Shown: in pieces, positions 1-9,046 of the stretch
How the letters are laid out: the number at the start of each line of letters is the position of its first letter
Position numbering within the stretch: the first letter of the stretch is position 1
Assembly (NCBI GenBank): GCA_041600415.1
Contig: JBFIKF010000001.1
Location: 1-64,000, forward strand
Direction: 5' to 3'
Length of the DNA: 64,000 bases
From: JBFJKD01 sp041600415
Lineage (GTDB): Bacteria; Pseudomonadota; Gammaproteobacteria; Pseudomonadales; Porticoccaceae
Made by a program: the position numbers and the translations under genes
Notes under the pieces: model-generated
Databases searched by the model: none
Told to the model about the DNA's origin: nothing
Seen by the model: only the letters and a program-made list of their open reading frames with translations

Positions 1-1110
<1,110 letters not shown>

Positions 1111-1300
1111 AAATCTTTTACCTCTGCCGACTACGTAACTGACAAGAGGTGGCGGTTTCGCAGTTACCCGCTTTACCACCAAAAACTCGGCTCAAATACT
1201 TTGGCTTACCAATAAATATATCTATGATGAGTTACTTGCATTTGATGATTCGTTGTCACCTGAATCATTTCAGCAAGCACCCACACGCTTTGCCTGATCA

Positions 1301-1314
1301 ATTTTTAAAGAACG
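1301..1314 (-). promoter_or_regulatory. boxA-like antitermination element in the rRNA leader
   Basis: The minus strand reads CGTTCTTTAAAAAT, very close to the GTTCTTTAAAAATT boxA of Pseudomonas-type rRNA leaders. In those leaders NusB-NusE bind the RNA to build the antitermination complex. It lies between promoter P2 and the 16S start, about 190 bases before the mature 5' end, which is the expected position. Confidence 0.7.
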
Positions 1315-1337
1315 GTGCTCGTAAGAGCGGGCTGCGT

Positions 1338-1365
1338 ATTCTACCGACAACAGCGACAGAGTCAA
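1338..1365 (-). promoter_or_regulatory. rRNA promoter P2
   Basis: On the minus strand a -35 TTGACT (1365-1360) is followed after 16 bases by a -10 TAGAAT (1343-1338). It has the same spacing and the same -10 hexamer as the upstream promoter, 106 bases away. A GC-rich stretch (ACGCAGCCC) follows the -10, as expected for a stringently controlled rRNA promoter. It was read by eye and has no mapped start site. Confidence 0.6.
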
Positions 1366-1443
1366 TCAAAAAATGTATCCTCAAGTCGCTTTTTTCCGCT
1401 GAGAGCCGCTAAAAACCGAAGCCAAACTCTGCGAGAGGTGCGC

Positions 1444-1471
1444 ATTCTACTCAAAGGAGAACGCTTGTCAA
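1444..1471 (-). promoter_or_regulatory. rRNA promoter P1
   Basis: On the minus strand a consensus -35 TTGACA (1471-1466) is followed after 16 bases by TAGAAT (1449-1444). Then comes a GC-rich discriminator, GCGCACCTC, the feature that makes rRNA promoters sensitive to ppGpp and initiating NTP levels. AT-rich sequence upstream (about 1490-1520) could act as an UP element. With P2 it forms a tandem pair, the usual design for rrn operons. The 1111-1571 interval contains these promoters, the boxA-like element and the leader, and no gene. Confidence 0.7.
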
Positions 1472-1571
1472 CAAAACGTTTGCCCTGCCATAAAACTTTT
1501 AAGTTATACCTAATTAAAACACCCCAGGATCACCGGAGCTGACAATACTGTTGTGCAGAAAGGGGGAATAC

Positions 1572-3359
1572 TTACAACTCCATTTCGTAGCCTAACTCTT
1601 CGCAGATGGGCGCCAACATTGACACAATTGGCATCAGATGCGCTAGGTAGTTCCTGTAACGGTACTTGGAGCGGGTGTACATTTTCTCGCTAACCTGGGC
1701 ATAACTGGCGGTGCGGGCATAACGCTGGTTTTGATGAAACGCCACGCACGCTTCATCCCAGGGCTCATTAATGCCGTGCAGCAAACTGCGCACCTGCTGC
1801 TCCGGTTCGGCCACCAGCTCTTCGTAGCGTACCGCTACACAAGCAATACCCAGGTCTTCCTTGTAGTAACGCCACATGTCGTAAACCGCCGCGTAGTGCG
1901 CCGCCGCGGTTTCCAGCTCGAAGGAGCAGTTGCCGCCGTGGGTAAGCTGGTTGAAATAACACGACAACACCACATCCAACGGGTGGCGTATAACGTGAAT
2001 CAGGGGGGAGTCCGGAAATGCCGCATGAATCAACGGCAAGTGAATTTCGTTCAAGGGCATTTTATCCGTGAACCTGCGCGCACCACCTTTGACAATATTC
2101 AACGACAGCGCATTGTGAATATAGTATCCGCGAAACTTGTCCAACGCCGCGACCCTGTCCGGGCGCGCCAATTCGGCCATGCAGCCTGGATACGGACTGC
2201 GCGACCCAACCATGTGACTGGCTAACTTTGTAGAGCGGCCGATATATGGCAATTCATCACCCGGCGAGATATTGGGATGCCCGGCTAATATTTGTTCAAC
2301 CAGCGTCGTCCCTGAGCGCGGAAACCCCAAAATAAAGATAGGGGCAGCCAGCGTATCGAAATACTCCGGCACTCGGTATGCCGCTCTGACCCAACTCATC
2401 CACTCGGGAGAGTAGGCTGTTTTCAGGCCGGCCATCAACGACTGCTGTTGTTCCTTGCGGTAGATAAATCGCTCCACCTCCTGGACCAGGCGGTTGGCCT
2501 TATGGTAATCGACCATCGCTTCGTCGTAGTGACCAAGACGGTCGAGGACCTCGCCGCGCATATAGTAGAAATCGTAGTCTCGCGGCGGTTCACCATGCGA
2601 CGCTACGAACGCTTGGAGCACAGCTAGCGCCTTCTCCGGGCGCTTCTCACGTAAACACAAGTCAGCATTCCTGCCGGCCACCGTACTGCTCGCGCCCTCG
2701 GGAAGACTGCACGCCGCGTCCACCAGCTCTCGGGCTTTAGGAAAATTGCGGCGCGCCTCCTCCATTTTCGCCCAACTTAGAAGCAGCTCGGCATTGTCGG
2801 GCTCCAGGCCGTAGCCCAAACGGAACGCATTTTCAGCGCCTTCCAGATCGCCCAGTTTGACCAGAGCGTTACCGAGGTTTGAACAAAGAGCGCCCACCGG
2901 CTCGTGCAGCAGCAGCGCTTGCCGATAGTGGAACACCGCCTCTTCGAAATGGTAGGTCTTGGCCAACAACTGGCCCAGCAAATTGTGAGCCTGCGGGTTC
3001 AGCGGGTTTAACGCTAACGCCTGGCGGATATGCTGCTCGGCCGGTGGCAACTGGCCCAATTCAAAGTACATATTAGCGAGATTGCTATGCGCCTCATGGC
3101 TACGGGGCAACAGCGTCACCAGATGCTGCAACGCGGATAACGCCACATCCAAGTTTCCCGCCTCTCGGTTCAGCTCAGCCCATAGCCTCCAGACGTTCGG
3201 CGGTGATTGCTCCGACAGCAGCGCCTGGCAGCCACTCAGCGCAGCAGTCAGGTTACCAGCATTCTTTTGCCCGACAATGTGCTGGAGTTGTGCCATCAGG
3301 ATGGCGTCAGCTTGCGGTGAGGCCGTGCGCGTGCTTCCGGGGGCTTGAGATACAGCCAT
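1572..3359 (-). CDS. TPR-repeat sulfotransferase
   Basis: This 595-residue protein has an N-terminal tetratricopeptide array (about residues 20-300) and a C-terminal sulfotransferase domain (Sulfotransfer_3 type). The PAPS 5'-phosphosulfate loop FILGFPRSGTTLVEQ lies near residue 340, and the 3'-phosphate motif VIRHPLDVVLSC lies near 455. The family moves sulfate from PAPS to hydroxyl groups, including tyrosine in TPST-like members; the acceptor here is unknown. No signal peptide is seen, so it is probably cytosolic. The frame is open 27 codons further upstream, but the ATG at 3359 is preceded by GAGGTAA and fits the family. It lies directly downstream of the inverse autotransporter and is separated from it by a strong terminator, so it probably has its own promoter, though none was identified. 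Confidence 0.85.
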   Translation of the reverse strand: MAVSQAPGSTRTASPQADAILMAQLQHIVGQKNAGNLTAALSGCQALLSEQSPPNVWRLWAELNREAGNLDVALSALQHLVTLLPRSHEAHSNLANMYFELGQLPPAEQHIRQALALNPLNPQAHNLLGQLLAKTYHFEEAVFHYRQALLLHEPVGALCSNLGNALVKLGDLEGAENAFRLGYGLEPDNAELLLSWAKMEEARRNFPKARELVDAACSLPEGASSTVAGRNADLCLREKRPEKALAVLQAFVASHGEPPRDYDFYYMRGEVLDRLGHYDEAMVDYHKANRLVQEVERFIYRKEQQQSLMAGLKTAYSPEWMSWVRAAYRVPEYFDTLAAPIFILGFPRSGTTLVEQILAGHPNISPGDELPYIGRSTKLASHMVGSRSPYPGCMAELARPDRVAALDKFRGYYIHNALSLNIVKGGARRFTDKMPLNEIHLPLIHAAFPDSPLIHVIRHPLDVVLSCYFNQLTHGGNCSFELETAAAHYAAVYDMWRYYKEDLGIACVAVRYEELVAEPEQQVRSLLHGINEPWDEACVAFHQNQRYARTASYAQVSEKMYTRSKYRYRNYLAHLMPIVSMLAPICEELGYEMEL

Positions 3360-3449
3360 GTCAAAATTACCTCTAATACGTCGATGTGTCGCCGACAGCG
3401 GTGATAACGCAGGGCACGTAAAGCCGCTGAGAATAGGCAAACTGCCGGC

Positions 3450-3481
3450 AAAAAAAAGCCGGGGGCTAGCCCCCGGCTTTT
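3450..3481 (-). terminator. Strong intrinsic terminator behind the inverse autotransporter gene
   Basis: A perfect 9-bp GC-rich stem, GCCGGGGGC (3458-3466) with GCCCCCGGC (3469-3477), is followed on the minus strand by eight T (complement of 3457-3450). It lies 30 bases past the stop of the autotransporter gene. Four T also follow on the plus strand, so it may work weakly in both directions. Confidence 0.9.
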
Positions 3482-3510
3482 AATAGAACACCGAAACTAA
3501 CCCATCGTTA

Positions 3511-6500
3511 TCAGCATGGGTTACCGTCAATGGTACAGGTACCAGCACCGACGTTATCGACGTCGAGATCGACTGCGTTGATCGTGTTACCCGTTACCGT
3601 GACGGTCTGCGTGGCCGTACCATTGAGGTAGATACCATCATCTACCGCATTAATGGTATTGCCCGAGATGGTCACGCCCTGTACCAGCGTACCGCCACTA
3701 TATACGGATATGCCATCGCGCACGCTACTCAATGTATTACCGTCGATCAACACAGTTTGCGTGGAGGCCGTCGTTGCGGTGCCGCCGACATGAATCGCGT
3801 CATAGCTCGCGTCCACGGCGGTGATGGTGTTACCTGTGATGGTAATATCATCCGTTAACACCCCGCTGTTAATACCCGCGGCATAATCAAGGCTCACACC
3901 GTTATAGTCGAGTGCATTAACGGTATTATCCGTGATTACCACAGTACGGTTGAGGGCAGACCCCACTCCGTCCGCGTAGGCATTCTCGAAGTAAATGCCC
4001 GTATCCTGAGCAGTCACGGTATTACCGGAGACCATCACCGTATCGTTCAACACCCCGCCGGCGCGAGCCCGCTGCTGGTAAAACGAAATACCGCTATCCA
4101 GCGCCTGAACGGTGTTATCGGCGATGGTGACATTGCGGGTAATGATGGAACCCGCCCCGTAAGCATCGGCGTATTCGAAGTAAATCCCGTCGTAGTTGGC
4201 CGCGACAGTATTGCCCGTGACATTCACCGTATCGTTGACCACACCACCCGCATCGGCGGACACATCGTAGAACATAATACCCGCATCGCCAGTGCTGCTG
4301 ACCGTGTTACCGCTAACCGTGACGGTGCGGTTCAGTACGGAACCAACCCCATCTGCCTCGGCGTATTCGAAGTAAATACCACTGTCGTCGGACGCTATGG
4401 TATTACCGGTGATGCTCACCGTATCCGTCAGCACACCGCCCGTATTGGCCTCGACCCGATAGAAACTAATACCACTGTCCTGCGAGGTAATGGCGTTATC
4501 GGCGATGGTGACATTGCGGGTCAAGGTGGAACCCGCATCTTCAGCATAGGTATATTCGAAATAAATACCGTCGTAGTAGGATGTAATAGTGTTGCCGGTA
4601 ATACTGACCGTATCGTTTAGCACACCGCCATTAGTCGCCTCGGTTGAGTAGAACATGATACCCGCATCGTCGGTGCTGACAATGGTGTTATCGGCGATGG
4701 TGAGGTTGCGGGTCAGCGCGGAACCCGCGCCGTCCGCATAGGTATATTCGAAGTAAATACCACTATCATAGGACGTGATGTCGTTGCCGGTAATGCTGAT
4801 CGTGTCGTTTACCACACCGCCAGCGGTCGCGCTGGTTTCGTAGAACATGATGCCGGCATCATCGGTGCTGACAATAGTGTTGTCGGCAATGGTGATATTG
4901 CGGGTCAGCATGGAACCCGCCCCATCCGCATAGGCATACTCGAAGTAAATACCAACGTCTTCAGACGTGATAGTGTTGCCGGTAATGCTGACTGTATCGT
5001 TTACCACACCGCCTGCAGTCGCGCTGGTTTCGTAGAACATGATGCCGGAATCATCGGTGCTGACAATGGTGTTATCGGCAATGGTGATATTTCGATTCAG
5101 CACGGAACCCGCACCATCCGCGTAGGCATACTCGAAGTAAATGCCGTTGTAATAGGATGTAATGGTATTGCCGGTGATGCTGATCGTATCGTTCACCACA
5201 CCGCCTGCAGTCGCGCTGGTTTCGTAGAACATGATGCCGGAATCGAAATTCAGGGCGCTAATGGTGTTATCGGCAATGGTGATAGTGCGGTTCAGGATGG
5301 ACCCCGCGCCATCCGCGTAGGCATATTCGAAGTAAATGCCATCGTCGCCCGAATTGATGGTGTTGCCGGTAATGTTGACCGTATCGTTAAACACGCCACC
5401 GTTTTCAGCATAGGTTTCGTAGAACACGATGCCTTCATCGCCAGCGGTAATGCTGTTGTTGGCAATGGTGATATTACGGGTCGCGACCGAGCCTGCCCCA
5501 TCCGCATAGGCGTACTCAAAGTAAATGCCCGCATCATCGGCAAGAATGGTATTGCCGGTAATGTTCACGGTCATTTCAGCTGTGGCGCCACCTTCGGCAT
5601 AGAATTCGTAAAAGGCTACGCCATCGCCATCCGCATTAATGGTGTTATCCGCTACAGTCAGGTTGCGCACCAGAGAAGAACCGGCGCCACCGGCATAACT
5701 GTAATCGAAGTAAATGCCGTCGTCGCCGGAATTGATGGCGTTGCCGGTGATCGCAACGGTGTCGGTTACTGTACCGCCGTTCCTGGCGTTGGTGTAGTCG
5801 AACTGAATACCGTCATTGCCCGCACCGATGGTGTTGTTAGCGATCGTGACGTTGCGTACCAGCGTGGCATCGGCACCATCGGCATAGGCCGAGAAGTAAA
5901 TGCCTTCGTTAGCGGCAGAGATCGCATTGCCAGTAATGCTGACGGTCTGGTTGACGGTAGCGGCATCCAGGCCCGATGTGGCCCAGCTACCAATGTTAAT
6001 GGCGCGGTTACCGGACACCAGGGTGTTATCGGCAATGCTGATATCACTGGTGATATCAAATTCGTTACCCCAGTTGTCGATGTCGATCGCGTTGCCACCC
6101 GCTACAATTGTGTTGTTGTGGATGCTGTTGACACCGCTGACGTCATCACCCCAGACACCGAATCCGGTTGCACTGATGTTCAAGCCAGCCACTTCGTTAT
6201 CGCTGGCCAACTCTACTGCGTCGCCAACTACATTCACCAGCGGGGCCAGATCGCCACCGATACCGGCGACTGCATAGCCCTGACCGATCAGGCGTTGATA
6301 GGCTTCCATCTGCACTGACGTGTTGTAACCCGTCGAGGTGCCGTCACCGGCATGGACGTAGACTAATTCACCCTGAGAGCCGAACTGGTTGACTTCCAGA
6401 TTATCCAGCCCGTCGTTACAACGATCGGCGGCGCAGTCCGCGAAGGACTGGTAGGGGGCCTCAAAACTACCGTCCCCGCCCGCGGCAGCGGTGTTGTCAA

Positions 6501-7482
6501 TGTGAATAACGTTGCTCTGCAGAACCAGCCGCTCGTCGATCACGGTCATTTCAGTGCGCGGCAACTCGGTGCTCAAACGCACATCGACATCGCGCTCATG
6601 GAATTCCATCATACGCTGGCCCAACGAACGAACATCACTGCTGGAACCGTAACCAAACGAATATTTGATCTCGAAACGGGTTTCGTCTTCGTAATCACCA
6701 TTCTCGGCATCGTGGCGCAGGCCGAGGGTTATATTCTGGGTTGGACGGTACTCGGCGCGCACGTGATAACCGTCGTTGCTCGGCGCGATATCGCCGTCAA
6801 ATGTGTGACCACCCGCATAGACGCGCAGCTCGCCGGGCAGGTTGCCGAGAGGAATCAGACGACCCACTTCCGCATCGAACCCTTTCAAAGCCTCTTCGTA
6901 ATAGCTGGCGCCGTCGACAACCAGCTGAGTGCCGGTGAACAGACCATTTTGCATAACCGGCGTCAGATCTATCCGCTCTTCATCATCCAGCGGAATGTAG
7001 GCATTGGCGCGGAAATCCCAGGTGTCACTCAACACTTCAAAGCCAACTGTCACCTGGTCAAAATCATTACCAAACTCGGTGTTGCGACGAGTATCCCACG
7101 CCAGATAACCACCGATTATTGCCTTGTCGCCACTGATCATCCGCCGATAGCCAATGCCGAGATTATACTCGTCAGTGTCAGCATCCGTATCGCGGGTATA
7201 GCGGGCGTCGCCGTAAAACAGACTGCCATCTCCCTTGCTGATGGGTAGCAGCCCCCGGACGCCGTACAGCGTACGCTCGTCGCTAATACCACCAGTCAAC
7301 TCAATATTGGTTTTGATTTCATCATCGCTCGCGATGGCCGCACCGTGCGCCATAGCGAACACCGCGGAGGTGACCGCAGTCGTCAGCGCTTTGCGACGAA
7401 AACCGCCGATGGCGGCCTTGTTTGCGGAAAACGTAGAGTCGTTATCATTTGTGAGTGGATAACCAGACGCATCTTTTTTCAT
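3511..7482 (-). CDS. Inverse autotransporter (intimin/invasin-type barrel) with parallel beta-helix passenger
   Basis: This is a 1323-residue surface protein. Residues 1-52 form a long charged leader and hydrophobic signal ending AIAS. Residues about 60-285 match the intimin/invasin inverse-autotransporter beta-barrel, with motifs such as LGIGYRRM, IIGGYLAWDTRR and FDQVTVGFEVL. A linker (QRMMEFHERDVDVRL) and a DGSFEAPYQSF-type cap lead into a right-handed beta-helix of TGNTI/ADNTI coils. Eleven copies of a 64-residue two-coil unit run from about 508 to 1205, followed by shorter coils and a C-terminal Cys pair (CTIDGNPC). The barrel-first order means the C-terminal passenger is the exported part. 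No Ig-like, LysM or lectin domain was recognised, unlike classical intimins. The start is well supported: AAGGGGA precedes ATG. The likely role is adhesion or surface coating; the ligand is unknown. Confidence 0.88.
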   Translation of the reverse strand: MKKDASGYPLTNDNDSTFSANKAAIGGFRRKALTTAVTSAVFAMAHGAAIASDDEIKTNIELTGGISDERTLYGVRGLLPISKGDGSLFYGDARYTRDTDADTDEYNLGIGYRRMISGDKAIIGGYLAWDTRRNTEFGNDFDQVTVGFEVLSDTWDFRANAYIPLDDEERIDLTPVMQNGLFTGTQLVVDGASYYEEALKGFDAEVGRLIPLGNLPGELRVYAGGHTFDGDIAPSNDGYHVRAEYRPTQNITLGLRHDAENGDYEDETRFEIKYSFGYGSSSDVRSLGQRMMEFHERDVDVRLSTELPRTEMTVIDERLVLQSNVIHIDNTAAAGGDGSFEAPYQSFADCAADRCNDGLDNLEVNQFGSQGELVYVHAGDGTSTGYNTSVQMEAYQRLIGQGYAVAGIGGDLAPLVNVVGDAVELASDNEVAGLNISATGFGVWGDDVSGVNSIHNNTIVAGGNAIDIDNWGNEFDITSDISIADNTLVSGNRAINIGSWATSGLDAATVNQTVSITGNAISAANEGIYFSAYADGADATLVRNVTIANNTIGAGNDGIQFDYTNARNGGTVTDTVAITGNAINSGDDGIYFDYSYAGGAGSSLVRNLTVADNTINADGDGVAFYEFYAEGGATAEMTVNITGNTILADDAGIYFEYAYADGAGSVATRNITIANNSITAGDEGIVFYETYAENGGVFNDTVNITGNTINSGDDGIYFEYAYADGAGSILNRTITIADNTISALNFDSGIMFYETSATAGGVVNDTISITGNTITSYYNGIYFEYAYADGAGSVLNRNITIADNTIVSTDDSGIMFYETSATAGGVVNDTVSITGNTITSEDVGIYFEYAYADGAGSMLTRNITIADNTIVSTDDAGIMFYETSATAGGVVNDTISITGNDITSYDSGIYFEYTYADGAGSALTRNLTIADNTIVSTDDAGIMFYSTEATNGGVLNDTVSITGNTITSYYDGIYFEYTYAEDAGSTLTRNVTIADNAITSQDSGISFYRVEANTGGVLTDTVSITGNTIASDDSGIYFEYAEADGVGSVLNRTVTVSGNTVSSTGDAGIMFYDVSADAGGVVNDTVNVTGNTVAANYDGIYFEYADAYGAGSIITRNVTIADNTVQALDSGISFYQQRARAGGVLNDTVMVSGNTVTAQDTGIYFENAYADGVGSALNRTVVITDNTVNALDYNGVSLDYAAGINSGVLTDDITITGNTITAVDASYDAIHVGGTATTASTQTVLIDGNTLSSVRDGISVYSGGTLVQGVTISGNTINAVDDGIYLNGTATQTVTVTGNTINAVDLDVDNVGAGTCTIDGNPC
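3870..5960 (-). repeat. Eleven tandem 192-bp repeats encoding the beta-helix passenger
   Basis: The passenger DNA is an in-frame tandem array of about 192 bp (64 codons). The same landmark, GTCGCGCTGGTTTCG (plus-strand reading), occurs at 4826, 5018 and 5210, exactly 192 bases apart. The central copies (about 4620-5410) are nearly identical over long stretches, while the outer copies have diverged. At the protein level each unit is a coil of type VSITGNTITS-GIYFEY followed by one of type ITIADNTIVS-GIMFYE. Such arrays can gain or lose whole units by recombination without shifting the frame. Confidence 0.85.
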
Positions 7483-7600
7483 ATTAATTTCCCCTTAAAG
7501 GAGCTCCTTGTCAATTCCATGCCCAGCTGGGCCTCTCTTTATCTTACATTCTGCTTACGCACACCCAAGCGGGCCTGTTCTCAAAAACACCTCAAAATAC

Positions 7601-7629
7601 ATTATAATTGCGCTATAAATGCGCTCGAA
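7601..7629 (-). promoter_or_regulatory. Candidate promoter of the inverse autotransporter gene
   Basis: On the minus strand a perfect -10 hexamer TATAAT (7606-7601) lies about 120 bases before the autotransporter start, in AT-rich DNA. The best -35 at 17-base spacing, TTCGAG, is poor, so an activator would probably be needed. The site sits between the heptanucleotide array and the gene. Confidence 0.35.
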
Positions 7630-7736
7630 TTATTCGTAACAGCTCACATAAGCGAACTGTGGATGCATTCTACACAATCTTCAGCCATCCGCCACCCCTT
7701 TGGCAGACGCATTTATTAGAATACCTGTATAAGAAT

Positions 7737-7806
7737 ACCTGGCACCTGGCACCTGGCACCTGGCACCTGGCACCTGGCACCTGGCACCTGGCACCTGGCA
7801 CCTGGC
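7737..7806. repeat. Perfect 10-copy heptanucleotide tandem repeat (ACCTGGC)n
   Basis: Positions 7737-7806 are ten uninterrupted copies of the 7-mer ACCTGGC. Each copy contains CCTGG, the core recognised by Dcm-type cytosine methylases and related restriction enzymes. A degenerate half-copy (AATACCTG) precedes it at 7721-7728. The array lies in the 425-base non-coding interval 7483-7907, about 255 bases upstream of the autotransporter start and about 100 bases beyond the stop of the beta-hydroxylase gene. Perfect short arrays like this change copy number by slipped-strand replication. Confidence 0.97.
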
Positions 7807-7907
7807 ACATTTTCCATAGTTCAACGCTCGTAGCAACGGCACAACCGAGCGTCCGCCCTCATTCTAAGAACGAGTTGAAGTAACGTCAATAGTCAATTTC
7901 GTAGCTG

Positions 7908-8870
7908 TTAAGCGGCTCTGCGCACCCGATCTTTAAGGGCTTCTTTGAACCAGAACTCTAAAACACCGACAACCGGAACGCCGTTGCTGGGCAGTCGTAA
8001 CTCACCGCACTGTTCGCGGAGCTTAATCAGGGTGTACTGCATCAAAAACCGGTAACGCTCGTCCCCTTCCGGCCTGCGACCGTGAATTAGCCACGCGTTG
8101 CGCCAGTCCCGCCGGAGCATGCCGAGAACCAACTCGAGCCGCGCCAGGGTGGCTTGGTTAGCGGCTGGGTCAGTCTGCACATCACGCAATAGCCCACTCA
8201 AAGTCACGTCAAGCTGCTCTGGAGTCCTGATTGCAAGCGCCGCATAGCGCTCCATATCGAAAGACCGCTGCTCCCCGGTGTGCCACACCATCTGCGGACT
8301 TTCCGGCCCGTTATGCGGGTCGGACTGAGAGCTATACACGCCCATATTCCAGAGATAGGAGGAGCCGCTTGCGCCGACGACAAGATGAACCGGCGAAATT
8401 TCGCCGCGCGCATCAAACCCGTGCGGCTTCCAGCTGTTCAGCACCCAAGCTTCGCCAGTCGCCATGCGCACCCTCTCTTCTCCACAGCGGAAAAAAACCT
8501 CACCACCTGTGATGACGGGTACGTGAATGCGTACGTGATTTTGCCAATAATAGGCCAGATCAACCCAGGGTTCAGACCCTGCACCAAGCTGGGAATTGTA
8601 ACGCAACAGGTGAGTACGTCCGATCACGGACCCCAACGCGGCGAGCAACTGGCAAACATAGGGACACTTTTTTAGCGCGGCGGTGGCCCGCATGGAGGCC
8701 AGCCCGTTGCCTTCGGTTTTGCGATCTGTGATGAGGGGAAGCTGCTCCACGCCAGCGTAGCCGAGCGGGTGAGGCTGCCACAACTCCTCGCCGAGCTGAA
8801 TTAACTCCCGCCGTAACAAGTCGCTTTCAAAACTTAAAGGCAAGCGGCGAAAATTGGCATCTAGATTCAT
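7908..8870 (-). CDS. Aspartyl/asparaginyl beta-hydroxylase-like protein
   Basis: This 320-residue protein of the Asp/Asn beta-hydroxylase superfamily (2-oxoglutarate/Fe(II) dioxygenase, Asp_Arg_Hydrox type) has the core motifs VDLAYYW, RIHVPVIT (first His ligand, about residue 117) and NSWKPHGF (second His, about 150). SPVHLVV supplies the 2-oxoglutarate-side region, although the Arg found in the paralogue's TRIHLVF is not obvious here. Family members hydroxylate Asp/Asn side chains or, in LpxO, a lipid A acyl chain; the substrate here is unknown. It is clearly paralogous over its whole length to the N-terminal half of the next upstream gene (shared MNL-x-x-x-F-x-RLP start). It starts with ATG; upstream AAAGGA and GTAGG are possible ribosome sites. 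Confidence 0.75.
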   Translation of the reverse strand: MNLDANFRRLPLSFESDLLRRELIQLGEELWQPHPLGYAGVEQLPLITDRKTEGNGLASMRATAALKKCPYVCQLLAALGSVIGRTHLLRYNSQLGAGSEPWVDLAYYWQNHVRIHVPVITGGEVFFRCGEERVRMATGEAWVLNSWKPHGFDARGEISPVHLVVGASGSSYLWNMGVYSSQSDPHNGPESPQMVWHTGEQRSFDMERYAALAIRTPEQLDVTLSGLLRDVQTDPAANQATLARLELVLGMLRRDWRNAWLIHGRRPEGDERYRFLMQYTLIKLREQCGELRLPSNGVPVVGVLEFWFKEALKDRVRRAA

Positions 8871-9046
8871 AACCTACTGATATCCTTTATATATAATATT
8901 ATCCTAGCCCTGCTATTACATCGCTAGCAGGGACACAGCCGGACCAAGACAGATTTACGCGGGTAGAATCTAAGCCGCCGACACCCCATCATCGCTTCGC
9001 GCAAAGTTATCGCTTAGTGCAAGACCGCAACTGCAGCGCGCCCTTG

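Noticed and set aside
1149..1542. Two open frames of 75-87 codons upstream of 16S
   Set aside because: They cover the rRNA leader, boxA and both promoters, have no family resemblance and no ribosome site.
6502..7248. 248-codon plus-strand frame inside the adhesin gene
   Set aside because: It is antisense to the strongly supported inverse-autotransporter barrel; no recognisable motif.
7631..7650. CRP-like site upstream of the adhesin gene
   Set aside because: TCACA is present, but the other half-site matches at only two of five positions.
7608..7883. 91-codon frame containing HLAPGTW repeats
   Set aside because: The peptide repeat is only the translation of the heptanucleotide array; a 7-base unit gives a 7-residue repeat in any frame. 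No ribosome site or family match.
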